A model generated the notes under the pieces. It made no database searches. It worked only from the letters and a program-made list of their open reading frames with translations, and was not told the DNA's origin. DNA of 64,000 bases from JAXMAZ01 sp046350115 (GTDB taxonomy: Bacteria > Planctomycetota > Planctomycetia > Gemmatales > Gemmataceae): contig JAXMAZ010000015.1 of the NCBI GenBank assembly GCA_046350115.1, forward strand, positions 108,790 through 172,789, in the 5' to 3' direction. Positions within the stretch are counted from its first letter, which is position 1. Each line of letters starts with the position of its first letter. The position numbers and the translations under genes are program-made. Shown one piece after another: positions 32,944-41,485 of this stretch.

Positions 32944-33276
32944 ATGCCCCGCACCCCGCGGATGGACCAGATCGAAGCCCTGCTGGCCGACGACCCGGAC
33001 GACCCGTTCCTGCGGTACGGGCTGGCGCTGGAACACGCCGGCGCGGGGGACGACGAGGAGTGCGTCCGCATCCTGCGGGAGCTGATCGCCCTGACCCCGG
33101 AGTCGCCGTACATCCCGGCGTACCTGATGGCGGCCCAGGCGCTCGGCCGGCTGGGCCGGGAGCCGGAGGCGGGGGTGCTGCTGGTGGCCGGGATCGCGGC
33201 GGCGGACAAGGCCGGTACCCCGGACGCCCTCCACGCGAAGGCGGAGATGCAAGGCCTGCTGGCGACGCTGGAGTGA
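32944..33276 (+). CDS. Small TPR-like protein
   Basis: 110 residues. Two to three TPR-like helix pairs: DDPFLRYGLALEHAGAGDDE, CVRILRELIALTPESPYIPAYL and MAAQALGRLGREPEAG, with a YGLAL-EHAG and AYLMAAQALG pattern usual for TPRs. No signal peptide, so it is cytoplasmic. The start is preceded by GGAGAGCCGACCG. Probably an adaptor; no partner is implied by the neighbours. Confidence 0.78.
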   Translation: MPRTPRMDQIEALLADDPDDPFLRYGLALEHAGAGDDEECVRILRELIALTPESPYIPAYLMAAQALGRLGREPEAGVLLVAGIAAADKAGTPDALHAKAEMQGLLATLE

Positions 33277-33325
33277 GCCGCCCGCCGCGGGTACGCTGGA
33301 CGGGTGTCCGTCGGGAGGGCCGATC

Positions 33326-33766
33326 GTGGTGAGGACGAGCTACATCGGCCGCGTCACCTGTCTGGTGAAGGTGGAGAACGCCTTGGACGCGGCCCGGGCG
33401 CGGATGGGCGAACTCTCCGCGGACGCGGTCCGGTCGGTCCAGGTGTCCGACGCCCTGGTGGACACCGGGGCGTCCACCCCCGCTCTGCCGACCTCGTTGT
33501 TGCGGCAACTCGGCTTCGACACGCCGACTTCGACCCGGCGGTCGCGGAACACCACCGGGGTGTACGAGGCCAAGCTGTACGGCCCGGTCCGGCTGACCAT
33601 CTTCGACCGGGACATCACCCTGGACGCCCTCGAGGTGGACGACGGCTGCCCGGTACTAATCGGTCAGATCCCGCTGGAACACCTCCAGTTGGTCGTTGAC
33701 ATGACCAACCACCGGCTCGACAAGAGTCCGGCCAACGGCGGGGAGTGGATTCTCGACATGTTCTGA
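33326..33766 (+). CDS. Retropepsin-like aspartyl protease family protein
   Basis: 146 residues from a GTG start preceded by GGGAGGG. The catalytic motif ALVDTGAS places Asp46 in a single-lobe pepsin-like fold; such proteins dimerise to form the active site. The second hallmark (hydrophobic-hydrophobic-Gly) is VLIGQIPLE near 110. Family members in bacteria occur widely and their substrates are mostly unknown. A decayed stretch follows directly. Confidence 0.82.
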   Translation: MVRTSYIGRVTCLVKVENALDAARARMGELSADAVRSVQVSDALVDTGASTPALPTSLLRQLGFDTPTSTRRSRNTTGVYEAKLYGPVRLTIFDRDITLDALEVDDGCPVLIGQIPLEHLQLVVDMTNHRLDKSPANGGEWILDMF

Positions 33767-34425
33767 CCCGCCGCCTTGCGGCCGGGGTGGGGTTCTCGGG
33801 CCGTCGTCGGACGGCGGCGGGTGGCCGCGGAACCAGTCGCCCACGTCCCGCTCCAGCGTGGCCACCCACGACTGGTGCCGGCGGTTCATCCTGTTCCACG
33901 GCAGCGGCACCCGGAGGGGATAGCCGAGCCGTACTGACGCCTCTGCCGTTCCTGTACGCGCACGTGTTGGGGAAGCTGCTCGACCGGCTGTGCGGGGTGC
34001 TTCGGGCCAAGCGGCCGGGGCGGCTGCCGGCCGTGCTGCCCCGGGGAGGCCGACCACGCCCGGACCACCGCCCGGCTCCATGCGTCCGGGGGCGACCGGG
34101 ACGCGGGTGGCGAGCCGGGGGGCGCGACCGCCTTCGGCCGGCTAGCCGCCACCCCCGAACAGGCCATCGCACTCGTCGCCCGGTTCGCCCGTCGGCTACT
34201 TTGTAAAGACCCTGCGAGACTATTGCCGCTCGTCCTCCCGGGCCGGCGGGGCGGGGGCGTCGGCGGTCCCCGACTCTCCTATGGTGTTCGCCGTCGCCTG
34301 GTGAGCCAACCCGCCATATCGTCTGACCGGCCACCCGATGCCGCAGGAAGTGGGCAAGCGGGGAGCGCGCAGGCGTATAACTTCCGAGAACTTGACAGCG
34401 GTCCCACAGGAAGGCGAGGCGAACG
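33767..34425. other. Gap with decayed coding remnants
   Basis: 659 nt with no intact gene. On the minus strand a stretch near 33870-33950 reads YPLRVPLPWNRMNRRHQSW, protein-like but with no start or domain. On the plus strand, near 34085-34200, another frame reads ATPEQAIALVARFARRL, followed by an in-frame stop. These look like ends of former genes. The last 150 nt become noticeably A/T-richer ahead of the acyltransferase. Confidence 0.4.
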
Positions 34426-35658
34426 GTGGGTGCACTCCGCGTCTTTCTGGCCTTGGCCGTCCTCGTTCATCACACAGGATTTGACGCCGGACCTTTGGTC
34501 CCTGCCGACCTTGCCGTCCAACTGTTCTTCGTCATCTCCGGCTATTACATGGGTTTGGTGCTGACAATCCGGTACACCCCCGCAAATGGGCCGTGGTGGT
34601 GGCGTGACTTTTACCTGAGCCGGTTTTTGCGGCTGTACCCGACGTTCGTCGTGGTCAGCTTGGGCGCCATTGTGTTTTATGGATCATTGTCGGTGTACAC
34701 GAGGAAGTTTGAAGCTGGCCCACTGGCGATGATCTCGCGGCTGCCCGGTCCTGTTGCAGCGGTCGCCGTTATGTCGAACGCGACCATGGTGGGCCAAGAC
34801 GTGCTGGCACAGCTCGAGAGATCGGCGGACGGGCGCGTGTGGGTCAACCTGTGGCCGGCCGTCCACCCGACCGAGACAGAATGGCTCGGAACCGCCCTGT
34901 TGATCACCCCGGCGTGGTCGATCGGGCTGGAAGTCTGGTTCTACCTCCTGGCCCCCTGGCTCGCCCGTCGGAAGACCAGTCTGATAGTCGGCCTTCTCGG
35001 ACTCAGTCTGGCAGTCAAGTGGGTGCTTATTCTCTCCGCTGGTTCGGATGCGTACTTTTTCTTCCCGGCCCAGTTGTGTTACTTCCTGGCCGGGGTTCTC
35101 GCGTACCGGTGGGCTGGTGACCGGGCGGGGCGCACCCGGCCGACTACCGGGCTAGTTCTGCTGGCCGCCGTCCTGGTCGGGGTCGCCACCGCCCGGCTGT
35201 GGGCCGGGCCGGCGATCCAGCCATGGGTGCCCTTCGGTCTGGCGTGCCTGATCCCGCGACTGTTCGCCACCACCGCAGACTGGCGCTGGGACCGGTTCGT
35301 CGGCGAGTTGTCCTACCCGATCTACCTCACCCACGCTCTGGTCATTGCGGCCGTCCAGGTGGCCACCCGGCGATTGGACCTGGGATTCGCAGTGTCGGTT
35401 GGTGGAGCAGAACCGCCCGCCGCGCCGAAGCCGGTTGCTGCCCGGCCGGCCGGAGCGGCGAAGCTGGTCCGCGCGGTCCTGCTGCGGACGAGGAACCTCG
35501 ACGACCCGACCCTGCCGTATGCCACGGCCGGCGTGCAGCACCCGGACGGCAAGCACGTCGTCACCGCCGGGAACGCCGGTCGGGCGACGGCGGACGCCAA
35601 GCCGGTCGGCGAGGTGCGGGTGTGGGACGCGGCCACCGGCCGGCTCGTCCGCACCTGA
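34426..35658 (+). CDS. Acyltransferase 3 family protein fused to a WD40 fragment
   Basis: 410 residues from a GTG start after AGGAAGGCGAGG. Residues 1-325 are an acyltransferase-3 membrane protein: LRVFLALAVLVHHTG with the catalytic-type His, FFVISGYYMGL, the FYLSRFLRLYPTF signature and about nine spans, ending YPIYLTHALVIAAVQVATRRL. These enzymes O-acylate surface sugars or peptidoglycan. The last expected span and tail are missing; instead residues 326-410 are an Ala/Pro linker and part of a WD40 protein (VRVWDAATGRL). Wobble positions in the acyltransferase part are visibly A/T-richer than in the neighbours, as expected for recent transfer. Confidence 0.75.
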   Translation: MGALRVFLALAVLVHHTGFDAGPLVPADLAVQLFFVISGYYMGLVLTIRYTPANGPWWWRDFYLSRFLRLYPTFVVVSLGAIVFYGSLSVYTRKFEAGPLAMISRLPGPVAAVAVMSNATMVGQDVLAQLERSADGRVWVNLWPAVHPTETEWLGTALLITPAWSIGLEVWFYLLAPWLARRKTSLIVGLLGLSLAVKWVLILSAGSDAYFFFPAQLCYFLAGVLAYRWAGDRAGRTRPTTGLVLLAAVLVGVATARLWAGPAIQPWVPFGLACLIPRLFATTADWRWDRFVGELSYPIYLTHALVIAAVQVATRRLDLGFAVSVGGAEPPAAPKPVAARPAGAAKLVRAVLLRTRNLDDPTLPYATAGVQHPDGKHVVTAGNAGRATADAKPVGEVRVWDAATGRLVRT

Positions 35659-36905
35659 CCGGGGCCGCCGAAACCTACGCCAACCGGGCCGGCACGGTCG
35701 CCGTCAGCCCGAACGGCAAGTACGTCGCCGCGGTCGGACGGGTGTCCGCCGCGGCCGGCGACAAGCCGAGCGAGAACGTCGTCCAGGTGTGGGACTGGCC
35801 GGACGGCCGCTTGCCCCGCGGGCTGACGACCCGCGGCGGTACCCTGACCGCGGTCGTCTTCTCCCCGGACAGCCAGACGGTGTACGCCCTGGACAGCGGC
35901 GGCACGGTGTACGCCTGGGGCGCGGCGGCCGGCGGGGAGCCGGTGACAGGGGCATCCATCGGCAAGTCGCCCATGTTCGGGCTGGCGAGGTGCCCCCAAA
36001 GAAGAAGCGTTGATCGGAGTCGGCCCGAACTTTCCCGGGATGGGCTGGGTCGATCTGCCGCTCGCACGCGGGACTCAAGGGTCGCTGGAGCTAAAGTCGA
36101 CCGCGTTTCTGGCCGGTCACCCAGTCTCTACTGATGGTCGCCGGATCGCCCTCGCCGGACTGGCCGGAGCCTGGCTACACCCCACTCCAGATCAGCAACG
36201 ACCCCGACCTACGGCCGAACGCCAGCCTCTTTCAAGTTCCCTGACCCACCATTGCCGGACGTTGGCTGCGTGTATCAGGTGGCGTTCTCCCCGGACGGCA
36301 AGCTGATTGCCGCCGCCTGCCAGGACAAGACAGTCCGCCTGTTCGCATCAGCCGATCAGCCGAAGCCGCACCTGAAACAACTCGCCGTCGGCCGGGAGCA
36401 CGCCGACTTCGTGTACACCGTGCAGTTCTCCCCGAACGGCAAGTCGCTGCTGACCGTCGGCCGGGACGCGGTCAAGGTGTGGGACGTGGCCGAGTTGCTC
36501 AAGCAGACCCCGAAGCCGGACGACTGGCTCACCCCGGAAGCGGCGGTGAAGATGGAGCACGGCCGGTTCGTCGGCATCTGGCGGGTGGAGTCCATGACCC
36601 AGGACGGCCAGGCGGTCCCGGCCGACCGGCGAACGGACGAGCACATCTACTGGGCCGACGGCACCGCGGAGCGGACGAAGGGCGAAGTGATCCTGAAGGC
36701 GACCGTCACCGTGGACCCGACGGCCACGCCCAAATCGCTCGACTACGCCCTGACCAGTGGCCCGGACGCCGGCAAGACGGTGAAGTGCGTTTACGAGTTC
36801 ACCGACCCGGACACGCTCCGCATCCGGTACGGCGGGGTGGACCGGCCGACCGACTTCGCCGCCGGCCGGGTGGGGGTGTTGAAACGGGTGCTGCCGAGGA
36901 AGTAG
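35400..36905 (+). pseudogene. Broken WD40 repeat gene with C-terminal TIGR03067-like domain
   Basis: WD40 repeats continue across several frames: VRVWDAATGRLVRT (stop at 35658), then TVAVSPNGKYVAAVG and VVQVWDWPDG in another frame, IGVGPNFPGMGWVDLPLA in a third from 36010, and VYQVAFSPDGKLIAAACQDK and VKVWDVAELL in the final frame from 36252. The last 120 residues (GRFVGIWRVESMTQDGQ to VGVLKRVLPRK) are an intact TIGR03067-like domain, the usual C-terminal partner of planctomycete WD40 proteins. At least three frameshifts and a missing N-terminus, replaced by the acyltransferase, make this non-functional. The stop TAG at 36903-36905 is part of a palindrome end. Confidence 0.75.
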
Positions 36906-37114
36906 AGGGCGGGTCAAGCCGCCTGCGGCGCCGACCCGCGGCCCGGGCAAGCACCCGTTGCCACGCCCGGCGGGCCTCCCGAAGCGTCGGCACCGCCCTA
37001 CGAGACCCCGGCCGGCGTAGGGCGGCGCCGACGCTTTGGGAGGCCCGCCGTCTTGGGGCGGGGCGGTTGCCACCCGGCGGGTCGGCGCCGCAGAGCCGGC
37101 TTGACCCGCCCTAC
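36904..37114. repeat. Composite palindrome: one element nested inside a GTAGGGCGGGTCAAGCC copy
   Basis: Outer arms TAGAGGGCGGGTCAAGCC (36903) and GGCTTGACCCGCCCTAC (to 37114). In the loop is a separate palindrome with arms GGCGGGCCTCCCGAAGCGTC and complement, centred near 37009. The right end supplies the queC stop codon. Confidence 0.85.
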
Positions 37115-37791
37115 GAGTACACCGTCGGGTCCGACACACCGGCCTCGGCGAACCCCTTCTTCCGCAACGCGCACGAGTCGCACCGGCCGCACGCCCGGCC
37201 GGCGGTGTCCGGGTCGTAGCAGCTCAGCGTCAGCGAGTAGTCCACCCCGAGCCGCACCCCCTCGCGGATGATCTCCGCCTTCGTCAGCTTCAAGAGCGGG
37301 GCGTGGACCCGGTACTTGCCACCTTCCACCCCGGCCTTGGTCGCCAGGTCGGCCAGCCGCTCGAACGCCTGGAGGAACTCCGGCCGGCAGTCCGGGTAGC
37401 CGCTGTAGTCCAGCACGTTCGCCCCGAGGAACAGGTCGAACGCCCCGACCGTCTCGGCGTACCCGAGGGCCAGCCCGAGCAGGATGGTGTTCCGGGCCGG
37501 CACGTACGTCACCGGGACGCCGTGCCCGATGGCCGCGTCGGTCCGGTCCTTCGGCACCGCGATGTCCGCCGTCAGGGCCGACCCGCCGACGGCCCGCAGG
37601 TCGAGGGCGACGGTCTTGTGTTCGACCGCCCCGAGGGCGTCGGCCACGGCGGCGGCCCGGTCCAACTCGACCCGGTGCCGCTGGCCGTAGTCGACGCTCA
37701 GGGCGAACGGCTCGAACCCGTGCGATTTGGCGACGGCCAGGGTGGTAGTGCTGTCGAGGCCGCCCGACAGCAGGACGACGGCGCGGGGCAT
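37111..37791 (-). CDS. queC: 7-cyano-7-deazaguanine synthase
   Basis: 226 residues. QueC converts 7-carboxy-7-deazaguanine to preQ0 with ATP and ammonia in the queuosine tRNA modification pathway. The ATP loop LLSGGLDSTT is at the N-terminus, FALSVDYGQRH follows, and the C-terminal zinc site CYDPDTAGRACGRCDSCALR holds the four Cys. Length is normal. Its stop (complement of 37111-37113) is inside a palindrome end. queF, a later step of the same pathway, lies 0.7 kb away on the opposite strand, with a mazEF pair between. Confidence 0.96.
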   Translation of the reverse strand: MPRAVVLLSGGLDSTTTLAVAKSHGFEPFALSVDYGQRHRVELDRAAAVADALGAVEHKTVALDLRAVGGSALTADIAVPKDRTDAAIGHGVPVTYVPARNTILLGLALGYAETVGAFDLFLGANVLDYSGYPDCRPEFLQAFERLADLATKAGVEGGKYRVHAPLLKLTKAEIIREGVRLGVDYSLTLSCYDPDTAGRACGRCDSCALRKKGFAEAGVSDPTVYS

Positions 37792-37807
37792 CGGGGCCGC
37801 CTTTCGG

Positions 37808-38152
37808 TCAGCTCATGGCTAGCAGAACGCCGGAGAGGACGGCCACCACCAGTCCGGGTGGGGCCGGGCCGATATACACAGCCCGGCGGCCGGCCCAGTC
37901 GAGGCACTTCACCTGGTCGCACAGCACGACGCCGGTTATTGGCAACCCGGCCGGGATGGGAACTTCGGACGAGTACCCTTTGGCCCGACCGGTGATCGGA
38001 CAGACGATCATTAGCCCGGTCTGGGCGTTGTACCCGGTCCCCGACAGGACGAGCGCCGGCCGGCGGCCGGACTGTTCGTGTCCGACCTGCGGGTCGAAGT
38101 CCAGCCAAACGAGATCACCGCGGGCCGGGGAGTACGGGGCGGAGCGGGCCAT
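37808..38152 (-). CDS. MazF/PemK family endoribonuclease toxin
   Basis: 114 residues from the ATG at 38152 in a TGATG overlap with the antitoxin stop; a GTG one codon upstream is also possible. The family opening RGDLVWLDFDPQVGHEQSGRRPALVLS is complete, including the HEQSGRRP loop that carries the RNA-cutting residues, followed by MIVCPITGRAKGY and the CDQVKCLDWAGR segment. MazF toxins cut single-stranded RNA at short specific sequences; specificity is not predictable here. The gene ends 16 nt before queC begins. Confidence 0.92.
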   Translation of the reverse strand: MARSAPYSPARGDLVWLDFDPQVGHEQSGRRPALVLSGTGYNAQTGLMIVCPITGRAKGYSSEVPIPAGLPITGVVLCDQVKCLDWAGRRAVYIGPAPPGLVVAVLSGVLLAMS

Positions 38153-38400
38153 CACCCGACCTTCGCGTAGCCGGCCGGCGGGTCATACGGCTCGTGTGGG
38201 TCGGGCATCGTTTCGGGGGTGATCCCCGCTAGCCAGGCGTCCCGAGCCGCCTCGAAATACTCCGGCTGTTTCACGACGAGCATGTGGGCCATCACCTCAA
38301 CCTCGACCACGGCCCCGTCCCGCAGCCCGGCCTGGGCCGCCAACTCGTCCGGGATGAACAGCCCGTACCCGCCCTCGACCTTTTTCAACTGCACGGTCAT
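38152..38400 (-). CDS. MazE-like antitoxin
   Basis: 82 residues from the ATG at 38400. The N-terminal half (VQLKKVEGGYGLFIPDELAAQAGLRDG) is an AbrB/MazE swapped-hairpin DNA-binding domain; the C-terminal half (ITPETMPDPHEPYDPP) is acidic, Pro-rich and disordered, as in toxin-neutralising tails. Translation is coupled to mazF by a TGATG overlap. The pair probably represses its own promoter, upstream of 38400, in the space shared with divergent queF (85 nt). Confidence 0.88.
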   Translation of the reverse strand: MTVQLKKVEGGYGLFIPDELAAQAGLRDGAVVEVEVMAHMLVVKQPEYFEAARDAWLAGITPETMPDPHEPYDPPAGYAKVG

Positions 38401-38485
38401 CGGATCGCCCTCCCCGTCTCGCCGCCGGGACGCTGGTTCCCAAGATAAAGACTGTCGTCCCGCCTCACAACACAGCCCGGCCATC

Positions 38486-38860
38486 ATGGACTTCACCGAA
38501 ACCCCGTCCGCCGACCAACTGGAGACGTTTCCGAACCCCAGCCCGGGGCGGGACTACCAGATCAAGATCGTCTGCCCGGAGTTCACCAGCGTCTGCCCGA
38601 AGACCGGCCAGCCGGACTTCGGCACCCTCACCTTCACGTACACCCCAGATCAGACCTGCGTCGAGCTGAAGTCGCTCAAGCTGTACCTGCAGCGGTTCCG
38701 CAACCAGGGCATCTTCTACGAGGCGGTGACGAACCGCCTGCTGGACGACTTCGTGGCCGCCTGTCGGCCGGTGCGGTGTGAGGTGGTGTCCGACTGGACC
38801 CCGCGGGGCGGGATCACGACCGAAGTGACGTGCCGGTACGAAGCGGCGGGGCGGGGGTGA
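38486..38860 (+). CDS. queF: NADPH-dependent 7-cyano-7-deazaguanine reductase
   Basis: 124 residues, the single-domain (YkvM-like) form. It reduces preQ0 nitrile to preQ1 amine. The catalytic Cys37 is in EFTSVCPKTGQPDFGTL and the substrate-binding Glu60 in CVELKSLKLYLQRFRN, both family signatures. The ATG at 38486 gives the expected N-terminus. Its last 47 nt overlap the end of the convergent BON gene. Together with queC it makes the locus a partial queuosine cluster interrupted by mazEF. Confidence 0.95.
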   Translation: MDFTETPSADQLETFPNPSPGRDYQIKIVCPEFTSVCPKTGQPDFGTLTFTYTPDQTCVELKSLKLYLQRFRNQGIFYEAVTNRLLDDFVAACRPVRCEVVSDWTPRGGITTEVTCRYEAAGRG

Positions 38861-39092
38861 CGGCCCCGGCCGGCCGGGGTTCGACCCGGATGGCGTTCCG
38901 GATCACCGCCCCGGGGAACTCCTCCCGGGCGGCGTGCTGGGCCAGTTGCTTGACGTGGAACGACGGGGCCGACCCGCCGAGTACGACCACCCCGGACTCG
39001 CACTCGACGGTCAGCCCGATCACCCGCCGGCCGGTGTACCGGACGATCCGGTCGACCAGGTCGGAGGATCGGGAAATGGTCGGGGCGCTCAT
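38814..39092 (-). CDS. BON domain protein
   Basis: 92 residues from the ATG at 39092 (MSAPTISRSSDL). One BON-like domain: the helix LVDRIVRYTGRRVIGLTVECE, a central VVVLGGSAPSFHVKQLAQHAA with the conserved Gly, and a VIRNAIRV closing strand. BON domains usually sit in periplasmic or cytoplasmic stress proteins; here there is no signal peptide. A 38-codon upstream extension exists in frame but is Cys/Arg-rich and untypical. It overlaps queF by 47 nt in convergent orientation. Confidence 0.75.
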   Translation of the reverse strand: MSAPTISRSSDLVDRIVRYTGRRVIGLTVECESGVVVLGGSAPSFHVKQLAQHAAREEFPGAVIRNAIRVEPRPAGAVTPAPPLRTGTSLRS

Positions 39093-39430
39093 ATCGGACT
39101 CCGTGAACCGGCCGGCCTGCCCGCACGCCCGGCACCCGCGTCGAAACAGCCGCCCGGTCCGTAGGCGATCCAGGGCGCAATACGCCTTCCCCTCTAACAC
39201 TAGCAATCCGCGGACCAGTCGGCCGTCGCAGTCACTCGTCGCCCGGATGGACGAACTTTAGACCCCGTTCGGTTCGATGTGCGGGAGAAAAAGTGTTAGC
39301 GGGGCAAATTGTTCCCGTTCGATTATCGGGGTCGTCCGGTTGGGCAAACTGTACCGCTCACGGCGACGCAACGGTCGGGATGAGACACGGCTCGGTTACA
39401 ATGACCCGCCTCACGCCCCGGAGCGCCGCC

Positions 39431-40504
39431 GTGACCCGCGTTGTCGTTTCGTTTGTCATTCTGACCGCCGCCCCGGCCGCCGCCGGCGAGTACCACCCGG
39501 CCGAGCCGTGCCCGTTCACCGTGAAGCCGGACGGCACGGCCGAGGAGCTGGGGTTCGGGTCACAGTTCGACGGCCAGTTCCCGCTGCTGTTCACCGCCCG
39601 CATGAACGCTGCCGACGCCCGCCCCGGCCGGGCCGACAACCCGGACCGCAAGGCCATCTTGGCCCGGCTGGACAAGGACGCCGACCCGGCCGCCCGGGCG
39701 GTCGACCTGATCCGGCTGGGCCGGGCGGACGAGGCGGTCAACCTGCTCACCCCGCTCAGCCGCGGCCGGTCGCCGGACTTCCGGGTGCTGGCCAACCTGG
39801 CCCACGCCCACGCCCGCCGCGGGGAGTGGGGGGAGGCCGTCCCGCTGCACGAGCTGGCCGCGTTCGAGGTCGGGCTGCCGGCCGACCTGGCCGGCACCGC
39901 GTCAGACCAGCGGAAGTGGCTCACCCGGGTGGAGCGGCAGTACTACGCGAAGTGGCTGCACGTCAGCCGGGACCGGGCGGCGAAGCGGTATGCCGTCGAG
40001 TCGGAGGACGTGTTCCCGCTGTTCCCGGTCAAGTGGGTGAACGAGGCCGGCCGGTACGAGCCGGGGGCGCTGGCCGCCGCCGAGCGGGCCAAGCTGCCGG
40101 CGGACGCGGTCGCGGTCGTCCAGCAACTGCTCCTGTGGGCGCCGAACGACACCGGGCTGTACTGGCTGCTGGCCGAGGTGTACGCGGCGACCGGCCGGCT
40201 GCGGCAGGCGGACGTCATCTTCACCCAGTGCGTGGACGGCCGGCAGTTCTCCAACCGGCCGGTGTTCATGGCCCACCGGGCGGCCGTGGCGGACGCGGTC
40301 AAGCGGCTCCCGCCGGAGAAGACGGCCGAGGAGGTGATCCTGCCGGACGCCCCGCCCGCGGCCCCGCCGAAGCCGGCCGGCGGGGACTTCCTGCCGTCCC
40401 GGGAGCGGCTGATCGCCGTCGCGGTCGGGTTCGCCGGGCTGGCGGCCGTGCTGATCGGCTTGCAGGTGCGGTCCGTGGCCCGGCGGTGGGGCCGGAAGGG
40501 TTAG
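39431..40504 (+). CDS. Secreted TPR-type hypothetical protein with C-terminal membrane anchor
   Basis: 357 residues from the GTG at 39431, preferred to the ATG at 39401 because a near-consensus -10 hexamer TACAAT spans 39397-39402 and because GTG gives a compact signal peptide (TRVVVSFVILTAAPAAA-GEY). TPR-like helices follow near 90-150 (RAVDLIRLGRADEAVNLL, RVLANLAHAHARRGEWGEAV) and 240-270 (GLYWLLAEVYAATGRLRQAD). A single span LIAVAVGFAGLAAVLIGLQV with basic tail closes the protein. This topology matches the TPR protein at 18.2-19.3 kb. Function unknown. Confidence 0.75.
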   Translation: MTRVVVSFVILTAAPAAAGEYHPAEPCPFTVKPDGTAEELGFGSQFDGQFPLLFTARMNAADARPGRADNPDRKAILARLDKDADPAARAVDLIRLGRADEAVNLLTPLSRGRSPDFRVLANLAHAHARRGEWGEAVPLHELAAFEVGLPADLAGTASDQRKWLTRVERQYYAKWLHVSRDRAAKRYAVESEDVFPLFPVKWVNEAGRYEPGALAAAERAKLPADAVAVVQQLLLWAPNDTGLYWLLAEVYAATGRLRQADVIFTQCVDGRQFSNRPVFMAHRAAVADAVKRLPPEKTAEEVILPDAPPAAPPKPAGGDFLPSRERLIAVAVGFAGLAAVLIGLQVRSVARRWGRKG

Positions 40505-40534
40505 CCGGGCGGCGGAATGTGGTATCATGTCCAC

Positions 40535-41179
40535 ATGTCCACTCCGACCCCCGCGTTCCTCCGCAAGGCCGCCGCCCACCTGACGGCCGCCTCCCCCGAG
40601 CTGGCCCCGGTCATCAAACGGGTCGGCCGCTGCACCCTGGCCCCGGAGCCGGACGTCTACCGAGTGCTCACCCGGGCGGTGGTCGCCCAGCTCATCTCGA
40701 CCGCCGCGGCCAAGACGATCTCCGGCCGGCTGCTGGCGGCCGTCAACGGGAAGCTGACCCCCGGACGGGTGCTCGAGCTGACCCACGACGAGCTGCGGGC
40801 GTGCGGCCTGTCCGGGGGCAAGGCGAAGGCCATCCGCGGGGTGGCCGAAGCGTTCGCCGACCGGCGGTTCGCCAAAAAGCTGGCCGCCGCGGATGACCTC
40901 ACCGCCCGGGAGTCGCTCCTGGCCCTACACGGGGTCGGGCCGTGGACGGTGGACATGGTGCTGATGTTCTCCGTCCCGTGGCGGGCGGACGTGCTGCCGG
41001 TCGGGGACATGGGCGTCCGGGCCGGGGCGAAGGAACTGTTCGGCCTGCCGGCGCTTCCAACAGCCAACGAGCTGACCTCCCTGGCCGAGCCGTGGCGGCC
41101 GTACCGGACCGTGGCGAGCTGGTACATCTGGCAGAGCCGCGGGCTGCCGCCGGAGCCGGCGGACGGGGCGGCTCGCTAG
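40535..41179 (+). CDS. DNA-3-methyladenine glycosylase (HhH-GPD family)
   Basis: 214 residues from the ATG at 40535. Removes alkylated bases to start base-excision repair. The helix-hairpin-helix LLALHGVGPWTVDMVLMFSV is followed by the catalytic Asp in PVGDMGVRAG; a preceding LSGGKAKAIRGVAEAF helix is also typical of the AlkA/MAG branch. No C-terminal iron-sulfur Cys cluster exists, which separates it from MutY/Nth. The closing EPWRPYRTVASWYIWQSRG matches the AlkA type. A start 6 codons upstream is possible. Confidence 0.9.
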   Translation: MSTPTPAFLRKAAAHLTAASPELAPVIKRVGRCTLAPEPDVYRVLTRAVVAQLISTAAAKTISGRLLAAVNGKLTPGRVLELTHDELRACGLSGGKAKAIRGVAEAFADRRFAKKLAAADDLTARESLLALHGVGPWTVDMVLMFSVPWRADVLPVGDMGVRAGAKELFGLPALPTANELTSLAEPWRPYRTVASWYIWQSRGLPPEPADGAAR

Positions 41180-41208
41180 AACAACCGGCACCCGCCCCCG
41201 AGGCCGCG

Positions 41209-41481
41209 ATGACCGACCCGCCCCCGAGTCCGCCGGCCGACGAACCGCTCGTCCCGCTGGAGCCGGCGCAACCGGACCCGGCGGCCGACTGGCCCGGCTT
41301 CCCCCAGGCGTCCGACACCCCGACCCCGTGGGCGGCCGAGGCTGACTGGCCCGGCCGACGAGCCGCCTCCGGTCGTGGTGCCGCCCACGCCTGCCCCGAA
41401 CCGGCTCCGGGCGTGGATCGCCGTCGGGGTCGGGCCGTGCAAGTGCTGGCCCTGCTGCTGTGGGCGTATTTCGTCTGGTAG
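41209..41481 (+). pseudogene. Small Pro-rich tail-anchored protein, probably frameshifted
   Basis: The ATG at 41209 opens a Pro/Asp-rich stretch (MTDPPPSPPADEPLVPLEPA). Near 41360 the natural-looking sequence moves to another frame (VVVPPTPAPNRLRAWIAVGV) and then returns to the first frame at VLALLLWAYFVW before the stop, suggesting two compensating shifts. The intact form would be a soluble Pro-rich region and one C-terminal membrane span. No family assigned. Confidence 0.45.
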
Positions 41482-41485
41482 TTTT

